From the NCBI GenBank assembly GCA_947462335.1, contig OX381707.1:58872073-58936072 (forward strand): a DNA stretch of 64,000 nucleotides. Direction: 5' to 3'. Shown here piece after piece: positions 58,632-64,000 of the stretch. Both the position numbers and the translations under genes were made by a program. Source of the stretch: Harmothoe impar (lineage: Eukaryota > Annelida > Polychaeta > Phyllodocida > Polynoidae). Numbering within the stretch: position 1 is the first letter of the stretch; each line of letters opens with the position of its first letter. The notes under the pieces are model-generated. The model did no database searches. It saw only the letters and a program-made list of their open reading frames with translations, and had not been told where the DNA came from.

Positions 58632-58849
58632 TGTTCTGAGCTCGGAAATTCTCGTGAGACTTAGACAGTGACCAAACACCCACACATCATAGCTTGCAAG
58701 GACCAAGCTAAATGGCGAGAGCAGAACCTGAAGCGGGAATAATTTATTATTGCATTTGTTAGTCTACACATAGTGGCTGCGGTCCACACCAGTTAGAACG
58801 CTATACCATGGGTCCTTGTGGTGTGGGGGGGGGGGGGGTACGGTATACA

Positions 58850-60900
58850 TAGGTGAGTTCTATGGGGTGTCTGTGCTTGTGTAGTGGACTAAATGGGAAC
58901 ATGAGTGAAATCGCCACATCGCCACATCTATCTCCTTAACAGGACTATCTACAGCATCCCTAGATACACAACTATCACGCGTATTCTAACCCACCTCTCA
59001 GCTCTGTCAGCTCCAGTGAGAGAGTTTTAAAAAGCGTAAGAAACACACGTAAAGCTGTAAAAGGGTGCTTAGAACTAGGGATAGATAAAATAGGTTGGAG
59101 CTCAAGATTGGCTTCTATGAAGGGAGGTTGAAACCCTAGTCCAGGCTTAAGTATGGGTCTTATGCAGGAGAAGATGAAAAGAGGCCTCTGAGTCAGGCTT
59201 CAGCTTGGGTTGTATGACATAGAGACGGCTGTACAATGGCCTCTGGGACAGGTCTCAGTTTAGGATTACAAAGCAAAGGCTGAAATAGGACCACTAAGTT
59301 TAAGATTTAGTATCAGTTGTTTGAATGAAGACTGAACACGGTAGGGATCTTTGATTTCTGTTTTGATTGCATCAGGGAAAGGTTGACTAAGGATTTTCCC
59401 AGTGAGGATATCGTAATAGAGTATGGGTTATTGGCCAGGTGGTAAAATGATAGGCAATGGATGTAAATACAGCAATAATACTTTACACGTAATAGGAGAA
59501 ATTGAGGTTAAGATCCTCAGGCATTCAAATTTCAATAAAGCTTCCTGTGAGAACAGGACATGTTGAAACTGAAGCAGAATGTTGTGGGAAAGAGGTCTGT
59601 GGTAAAAGGGCTTGTACTTAATATTGAGAAAGAGTTCTCTGACAGAATGTTAGATTGCTGACAAGTTTTACTTGTGGGAAAACTGAGCATCGGCTGTTTG
59701 AATTGGAGGTTATTGGAAAAGTTCTTAAACTTTTGTAAAGGTAGGCTTTTGCAAAGGGGCTAACTTTGAAGGAGCAATGTGTATAGAGATCTAATTTCGG
59801 ATGTGGATTTCAAGGGATGAAAAATAGGTTCATAGCAAAAGATGCTTCGGAAAGTAAAATTAATTGGGCCAAAATAGTAATCATTATAATGGTTCGTATG
59901 CAATCCAGAAAATTGATTTCTTATGGAAACATGAAAATAAACCAAGGAAGGATGAAAAAGACTAAAATACCAAAAACATCAGAGAAAGAAGGAAAGAGGC
60001 TAAATTGAGAAAGAAAATCGTCAATATGAAGGTAACTATTTTGAAACAGTACATATAGGTAAGAGACAAATGACTTGACAGAAGGAGTATTATAGAAAAG
60101 AGTAAGAAAGACCGCAATAGCTCAACAAAACTGTAATGCATATAACTCAACTGAGCCTTCTGTGTTGTTTGTCAATGATAGTGCAGCAGTCAGCAAACAA
60201 ACACCCTCAACACAACAATTGTACACCGCCCCACATATGGACAAAGACCACAATGTGCATTCCACACACAGCCAGATCCATACAAAACATCTTTCTTTCC
60301 CATCTTCTTTTTTCGATGCAAATTCCTCTTTGTTTGTTGTTTCTGCGGTTAATATCTTCTTTGTTTTTTTTGGTCCCATCCTGTATCTCTATGGCGGCAA
60401 ATGTACACATGTAAATGTATGTTTATTCTTTTCCTTTTTTCAAGCTTTATGTGCATCCTTTGGAATGGGCCCCTCTCTATTTTGGCAAAATACAACTAAT
60501 TAGTCCTGACTCAGTTAGATATTAATGGCATACTAACAGACATAATAATACTGTTTAAACAAACCATGATACACATTCCTCAATGCCTGTGTCCCCTTAT
60601 AATTAGCTCCACAAGGGCTTTGAAAGCGTCCATAATTATGATGGTCTCCATCGAGTAATGAGGACAGGTTTTACTTTGGGTACAGAAGCCACTGACAAGA
60701 TTGACCTGAATAATTCTAGGATGACAGAAACGAGGCAGCAATTGAGAGTCCATGTCAGAAGACGACAACTGAGGCATCCCTCGTTCAGATGTGGCAAGTG
60801 GTACCCATATGATATCTATATGCTCATTATGATGCTGAACTGTCTCACCATTACTAGGCCGCCATCTTGTCCCCTGGTATGATTACAACGCAATTCGTAT
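58850..60900 (+). repeat. Cassette family 3, block b and downstream part of copy U4
   Basis: Block b (58860-59035) matches 44860-45080 and 48100-48310, including TCTATCTCCTTAACAGGACT and CCCACCTCTCAGCTCTGTCA. The G/A-rich stretch 59050-59740 is loosely similar to 61260-61620, linking U4 to U5. The frames at 60122-60503 overlap in several registers with no family recognised. Confidence 0.7.
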
Positions 60901-60954
60901 AATTCCCTCTGTCGATATTGAAAGGGCAGTGGGTAATTACCAGGCTTTAATACC

Positions 60955-61620
60955 ATCATAATTATGTATGAGTAGTGGTATATTGGTAGGCTGAAGGGGA
61001 AGATGAGTAAAGTAGCCACACCCATCTCCTTTACAAGACTATCAGCATCCCTATATAGACACACAGCTACCAGTTATTCTCGCCCACCTCTTAGCTCTGT
61101 CAGCCTCAGTGGGTGTATCCGGCATGCTGTGACATCTGTAGTGGAAACGGTGCTAAGTAGGGGAGGGACTGATGGGGTTGGTAGTGGGTGGGTGAGTAGT
61201 GTATGGATACTAGGAGGTTTTGACATCAAGAATAATGTATAGGGAGCAAATGGATGGTTGAAAATGACATAGTTGTAGAGGGGAGTTGAAATAAGCCTAG
61301 GGGCCTCCTGCTTTAGGTTGGATTGTAAGAGGTAAAGGATCATTAGTATGAACTAGGGGGTTCAGTGTCAGTTACTTTGAGGGAAGGTTCAAAGGGGGTT
61401 TCTGATTCAAAGTTCTGTTCAGTTGTATTAAGGGGTGGTTGAAAGTTAAAATGAGGCATTCCGTGAGAATAAGGGCAGACTGAAAGGAAGAGTGCTACAA
61501 AGGAATGGCATCTTTAAGAAAGGATTCATGCTTCATACTGGGGAGGAATTGTCTGTCAGCTTTTAGTTTTACCTCTGGATAAGTCACTGTCTGTGGAGTT
61601 GCGGAGCTTATTGGAAAAAA
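60955..61620 (+). repeat. Cassette family 3, copy U5 (partial)
   Basis: Block b recurs at 60965-61150, with CCCACCTCTTAGCTCTGTCA and GGCATGCTGTGACATCTGTAG, the latter matching U2 (45027-45046) almost exactly. It lies about 2.1 kb after block b of U4. Confidence 0.72.
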
Positions 61621-61624
61621 AATT

Positions 61625-63640
61625 GCTAATATATATTCTTATCTACACCATACTTATTTAATATTTCAGCTTTAGCAAAGATTAACCAGCAACATCACAG
61701 TATAAATTGGTTTCGAAAATATATTGCCATGTCTCTAAATCGCATATAGGTTGTGGAAATGGGCTGAAAAAGGGGACAAGAAGGTCAGTTTTTGACTTGA
61801 GCAACTTAGTGGGAGTCCACATCTGGCTATTGTGATATCTGGCAGTGAAATATCTAAGGATCTACATATTATATACGCTCACTATATGGATAGAAGCAGG
61901 CTCGAAGAGCAGGCTGTGGACACTATAGTGTATATACACTGTGGTCGGGGGCAGGTCAGTCTAGGTATATAGCCCGAGTGGACAGCCTATCTCCACCAGA
62001 GAAGGCTCCACCCTGGAGGAACAGTAATTGCTGCTAGTATCACGTACCCAGGCCCTGCCCACAGGCTCCAGCTCTGTGCTGTATATAATATTTCACACAA
62101 CAAACCAAGCGGCCTGGCCCTCCACACACACGGACGGGTATATTGAATTATTCCCTGCCCGTCGGCCCACTGCCCCCCCCTCCCTCTATATGATGGATCC
62201 TACAGACCTGGGGACGCCCTATCCATTCAGGCCCCCAACTCCCTGGGCAGACTCTCCTGCCAATAGCTTAAATGCTGCATGCAGACTTTAAATGCCGCAC
62301 TCACCCCATATATATATATAGTGAGAAGACCCATTTGCTCATTTACCCCCCCCCCTATAGCAAGCCCCCAGCAACCTTTGAGCACTTTGACTCACCCTAA
62401 CACTCTCCCTACCCCCCCCCCCCCCATCCCCAGCTTCCTATATACATTCCTATGATCAGTATACTGTATACACATCCGTTGTCAGCCCCCTATGGGTGAG
62501 CTGATACTATATAACTGTTCGTGTTTCCCTATACCTGTATACATATGGCCGATCCCTCCTACAATATGTACGACAGCAGACATAGATAATGTATAGCATG
62601 CCTCGGGGTATGTAACCACTATGGTATGGCAGCAGCCTGGACAGATGACCCGATAAGGGGGTAGGCGTATCTGTTTGGCATGGCACAGGTGATGTCAGCT
62701 GCAAGTATCAGTGGTTACTATTCGATACCCAGATCTGCTATGTGTTATATACTTCTGTATTGTATTTTTTCTAATCTAATCGTTTTCAGAAGCAAGTGTG
62801 AAATATAATGATAAAGATATGTGTCCTACTTCTTGATCTGTCAAAGAAGCAATATTGTCGCCATAGTGCACTATTATATGTCATTTCACCAGAAGTCATC
62901 AATAAATATGCACTCAGTGAACCCAATACAATAAGGAATGGGAACAGTTATAAAAGTACACGTGTAGGTTACATAGGGGCCAACAAGAGTCTGCTAACCT
63001 GTGGGATGGGGCCCACTGAGTGGCTCAACAATGTATATGAGTGACTCAGCACGCCAACAACTCATCAGAAGCTAGACCTCCACTGTGGTATATGGCAGTG
63101 ATGCTCGTAACAGTCATGTAGCACTCCATACCAACGATGTACTATTGACATTAGCTTTCCCTTATCTAAGATAAAGACTGATACGTCTATACGCGAATTA
63201 TAAGTCCGGAGCCTCCAGATCATGGCAACAGGTCCATATAGCATCAAGCACAGAACCTAAGGCTCAAACAATGTATCACACATTATCTTTGGTTCAAAGC
63301 ATCAACATCAATAAAGCTATTAGTTCACTGAACTGTTCAGAACCTCAAGATGGTATCCATGCATAAATTAGCTTCCCTATGGCTATAGCTGGACCATGGA
63401 TATCCTAATAGAGAGGTGAACAGCAATCCTCAATCATCAGACAATCTATATCCCTCAGCATCATATGCTTTATTGTTAGTTTCACTGTTAATCCTGTCCT
63501 GCATACATACCACCCAGTCCAATATCTCTGCCATAAGAAGTTGCAGAATGAACTGCTTAGAAACTGCTGGCAGAGGCCCTTGATGGATGGTAGAATAGGA
63601 ACAGCCATTTTTCACTTCCTCATTTGACGGATTGAAGAAG
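61625..63640. other. Unassigned DNA
   Basis: A CTGTATATAATAT stretch near 62080 resembles a TATA box but no transcript can be assigned. C-runs lie at 62346-62355 and 62413-62425, and a short AT run at 62309-62320. No conserved domain is seen in the frames at 62028, 62507 or 63405. Confidence 0.4.
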
Positions 63641-63654
63641 ACATTGCCAATTGA

Positions 63655-63805
63655 CAGAAATATGCTTCCGTTGGCCGGAAGTGCTGGACACGTGGTACAA
63701 CAGAGCTACTTCCGGTTACCTCTGCACACACACAGCGTCCCCGAGAGGGCAACAGATGGCGCTACGTGTCAGCTTCCGGTCGTGCGGACGTGGACTTCCG
63801 GTAAA
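63655..63805. promoter_or_regulatory. Candidate TATA-less promoter with clustered ETS sites
   Basis: Five ETS-type sites occur in about 140 bp: ATGCTTCCGTTGG (63662), GGCCGGAAGTG (63675), CTACTTCCGGTTA (63706), AGCTTCCGGTCG (63771) and GACTTCCGGTAAA (63793), in both orientations. CACGTG-type (63690) and ACAGATGGCGCTACG (63750) motifs lie between them; the latter resembles insect CTCF sites. Such clusters are typical of housekeeping bidirectional promoters in animals. Any exon would lie at or beyond the end of the window. Confidence 0.55.
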
Positions 63806-64000
63806 TTGGATCTGTGGCGATTGATAGCATCCGATAGTGTCTGTTGCCATGAGTATATCTCTGCAACGATAGACAGGAAGGATAGTTCACTATCTTTAGA
63901 CTTCCCTGGAATCTGAGAATGATGGGAATATTTCCAGGATCAGGTTGACCCTGACCTCTCTCCCTGTACACTCTGTGGCAGAGGACAAATTCTGGAGTGA

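Noticed and set aside
62070..62095. TATA-like stretch CTGTATATAATAT as a promoter
   Set aside because: Such strings are common in AT-rich DNA and no exon or start site follows.
1..64000. tRNA and rRNA genes
   Set aside because: No cloverleaf-compatible B-box context or ribosomal sequence was found by eye; a tRNAscan-type search would be needed to exclude them fully.

Overview
The window looks like nuclear DNA of an animal, most likely a marine invertebrate; the phylum cannot be settled from the sequence alone. It is AT-rich, has no operons or dense coding, and carries a CR1/L2-type LINE, many non-autonomous DNA transposons with terminal inverted repeats, microsatellites, minisatellites, and one short conserved exon with GT-AG splice signals. 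Most long open frames, including all of those at 50.3-54.8 kb and 14.4-16.4 kb, are by-products of 21-bp tandem repeats and not genes.

Layout. About 0.7-11.9 kb and 21.3-31.2 kb hold four diverged copies of one non-coding cassette (A1, A2, B1, B2). A1 pairs best with B1 and A2 with B2, so an older two-copy block was itself duplicated. A 9.4-kb LINE (11.88-21.27 kb) lies at the A2/B1 junction. Its ORF1 is intact and joins a coiled coil and an L1-ORF1-like RNA-binding region to a C-terminal NADAR/YbiA-like domain. Its ORF2 (endonuclease plus reverse transcriptase) has one in-frame stop. A 4-kb foldback element with inverted arms of about 0.85 kb sits between the two ORFs. Around 32.7-32.8 kb on the minus strand is the only credible host coding exon, matching the first membrane segment of an SLC6-type transporter.

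A second, unrelated cassette family (C1-C3) occupies 33.7-37.2 kb. A third (U1-U5) runs from 41.4 to 61.6 kb, interrupted by a 2.8-kb array of a 21-bp repeat (51.75-54.60 kb) and by several small transposons. The last kilobase has a cluster of ETS-type sites typical of a TATA-less promoter, and a second GC-rich promoter-like patch lies at 38.1 kb.

How it fits together. Apart from the LINE, almost nothing here codes for protein. The notable feature is that three unrelated families of non-coding cassettes have each been tandemly duplicated in one gene-poor stretch, with short islands staying similar while the DNA between them has diverged. This could reflect regulatory elements, a repeated non-coding transcript, or a region prone to tandem duplication. 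Comparison of the copies also gives empty sites that date and delimit several transposon insertions.
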